From Magnetococcales bacterium (lineage in GTDB: Bacteria > Pseudomonadota > Magnetococcia > Magnetococcales > JADGCH01): a DNA stretch of 6,375 bases. Positions 5,413 to 6,375 of the stretch are shown piece by piece (position 1 is the stretch's first letter; every line of letters starts with the position of its first letter). The position numbers and the translations under genes are program-made. The stretch covers positions 1-6,375 of the forward strand of contig JADGCM010000100.1 in assembly GCA_015228995.1 (NCBI GenBank). Direction: 5' to 3'. The notes below the pieces were generated by a model that was not told where the DNA came from, searched no databases, and saw nothing but the letters and a program-made list of their open reading frames with translations.

Positions 5413-6375
5413 TTAGTTGCAACTACATTTGTCTTTCTCTCGGGTGCGAAATCGATTGGCCAGCTGCATTGATTTAAGCAGCAGCAGGTTGCTGTAGGCG
5501 AGCTCATGACCGGTATCAGCGGCACGTTGGAACCAGATTGAGGCCCTGTCGAGATCACGCTCTGTGCCGATGCCAGAGGCGAGCCAGTAGCCGAGATGAA
5601 ATTGTCCTTCTACCACACCACGTTGCGCCAGACGCAGCAACAGACGAAAAGCTACCCGTTTTTCCCCCCGATCTAGGGCTTGATAAACCGTCTCCAGCTC
5701 TTCGGTCTGGAGTGATGCCGCTGCGGCAGTTTCCCAGCCTATTTTTTGTTCATAGTCAGTGCGGGAAAAATGACGGTAGAACTGCTGGTGCAATTGATCG
5801 ACCAGATCGCTATCTGTTATATCGTCATAAATATGACGATATTGTTGTCGATATTCGGCAATTGTCATCAGAGGAGGCTGTTGTTGTTCATATTGTGCCA
5901 ACGTAGCCACCGAAACGGTCTCGGCCCCAGCTTTCTTAAAGCGGGGCGTTTTGGACGAGTCAGCGCCTTTCGCTCCCTCTCCTCTTGTGGGAGAGGGGGT
6001 GGGGGGATGAGGGGAAAGACGTTGCTGTTGCTGCTGAGCGGCCGGTTGTTGGGGGCGTTGCGGCGATGGCGTAGCTGGGTGCTTTCCAATAGGCTCACCC
6101 TCTCCTCTTGTGGGAGAGGGGGTCGGGGGGTGAGGGGGGAGAGGTTGCTGTACCATCTGTTGCTTTGGGGCGAGGTTGGTTGCTGCCAAAACTGGTGGCA
6201 TGTTCTGTAAGGCAGCACCCTCTTGGATCGTCGCTGTGTCAATCATCTGTCGCATCGTGCCTGCATCGGCTGGCCCTGTTGCGGCCAACTGCTGCGCTAT
6301 TTGCTCGAAGGAGATGGGGGGCTGTGCTGCACCACCACCACTACCACCACTACCACCACTACGACCACTACGACC
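5413..6375 (-). CDS. Sel1-repeat protein with low-complexity N-terminal half, 5' end cut off
   Basis: The frame is open from the right edge to a TAA at 5415-5413, giving 320 visible residues. A TTG at 6288 could be read as a start, but coding continues upstream without a stop, so the true start lies outside. In order: a Gly/Ser/Arg tract GRSGRSGGSGGSGGG (1-15); a Pro/Gln/Ala-rich, probably disordered region to about 150, holding PHPPTPSPTRGEG twice (81-93, 122-134); a helical segment at about 170-213 with DSDLVDQLHQQFYRHF and ending EQKIG, like the 'L-x-x-x-LH-x-x-FY...F...IG' motif I associate with phage structural and some bacterial proteins; then about one and a half Sel1-like repeats (240-297; GQFHLGYWLASGIGTERD, then AADTGHELAYSNLL). 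Sel1 repeats are helical pairs that bind proteins. The end, KDKCSCN, is cysteine-bearing. No membrane segment is visible. Function unknown; an adaptor or scaffold role is inference. Confidence 0.8.
   Translation of the reverse strand, partial: GRSGRSGGSGGSGGGAAQPPISFEQIAQQLAATGPADAGTMRQMIDTATIQEGAALQNMPPVLAATNLAPKQQMVQQPLPPHPPTPSPTRGEGEPIGKHPATPSPQRPQQPAAQQQQQRLSPHPPTPSPTRGEGAKGADSSKTPRFKKAGAETVSVATLAQYEQQQPPLMTIAEYRQQYRHIYDDITDSDLVDQLHQQFYRHFSRTDYEQKIGWETAAAASLQTEELETVYQALDRGEKRVAFRLLLRLAQRGVVEGQFHLGYWLASGIGTERDLDRASIWFQRAADTGHELAYSNLLLLKSMQLANRFRTREKDKCSCN
5975..6014 (-). repeat. SPTRGEG-type palindromic repeat, copy 1
   Basis: A 40-base unit containing an 8-bp perfect inverted repeat, CCCTCTCC / GGAGAGGG (5975-5982 with 5990-5997), around a 7-base loop, followed by a G-rich tail. 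It matches copy 2, 123 bases away, at 38 of 40 positions (differences at 6001 and 6007). It lies in frame in the Sel1-like gene and encodes PHPPTPSPTRGEG. From memory, this sequence type is a dispersed repeat in many proteobacterial genomes, usually between genes. Confidence 0.8.
6098..6137 (-). repeat. SPTRGEG-type palindromic repeat, copy 2
   Basis: Second copy, same orientation and same reading frame as copy 1, with the 8-bp arms intact (6098-6105 with 6113-6120). Similarity to copy 1 continues past the core into the next 13 bases (10 of 13, ending in GTTGCTG), so a unit of about 53 bases may have been duplicated. The two copies are offset by exactly 41 codons. Confidence 0.8.
6331..6375 (-). 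repeat. Triplet-based tract encoding Gly/Ser/Arg
   Basis: On the coding strand the triplets GGT, AGT and CGT alternate in units such as GGTGGTAGT and GGTCGTAGT up to the window edge. It encodes GRSGRSGGSGGSGGG, a flexible linker-like run. Near-perfect codon repetition means it can gain or lose units by slippage without breaking the frame. Its full length is unknown because it runs off the edge. Confidence 0.75.

Noticed and set aside
5307..5558. Minus-strand open frame of 83 codons overlapping the 3' end of the Sel1-like gene and ending just before the ribbon-helix-helix gene
   Set aside because: It is in another frame of a well-supported gene, has no recognisable motif or ribosome site, and its composition looks like a shadow. 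The Sel1-like frame has a natural stop, so a frameshift is not needed.
5975..6137. Repeat pair as part of a CRISPR array
   Set aside because: There are only two units, the interval of 83 bases is too long for a spacer and codes in frame, and no cas genes are present.

Overview
All recognisable genes in this window lie on the minus strand. The protein relationships suggest a proteobacterium. The transcription-repair coupling factor Mfd is proteobacterial in character, and the rightmost gene carries two copies of a palindromic repeat that, from memory, is common in gammaproteobacteria and related lineages and encodes SPTRGEG-type peptides. I cannot name a genus. This looks like a chromosomal housekeeping segment with accessory genes around it.

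Layout, right to left in the direction of transcription. (1) Positions 6375-5413: a protein cut by the right edge, with a Gly/Ser/Arg low-complexity stretch, a Pro/Gln-rich linker holding two in-frame palindromic repeats, a short helical motif that I associate with phage-type proteins, and C-terminal Sel1-like repeats. (2) Positions 5412-5287: a gap of 126 bases with three inverted repeats. (3) Positions 5286-420: a tightly packed operon of a ribbon-helix-helix DNA-binding protein, an NAD-dependent sugar epimerase/dehydratase and Mfd. The first junction is TGATG (1-base overlap) and the second is TTGA (4-base overlap), so translation is probably coupled along the operon. (4) Positions 419-100: 320 bases without a gene, with a GC-rich hairpin cluster next to the mfd stop, then an AT-rich part carrying a strong extended -10 promoter. 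(5) Positions 99-1: the first 33 codons of a gene resembling the Rpn (recombination-promoting nuclease / putative transposase) family, cut by the left edge.

Mfd is the only gene whose role is certain: it removes stalled RNA polymerase at DNA lesions and recruits UvrA. The epimerase and the ribbon-helix-helix protein share its transcript by position, but no functional link with repair is evident. The ribbon-helix-helix protein may autoregulate the operon through the inverted repeats upstream of it. I did not find a convincing new multi-gene defence or mobile system. The most unusual items are the palindromic repeats inside a coding region and the mosaic build of the protein that carries them.
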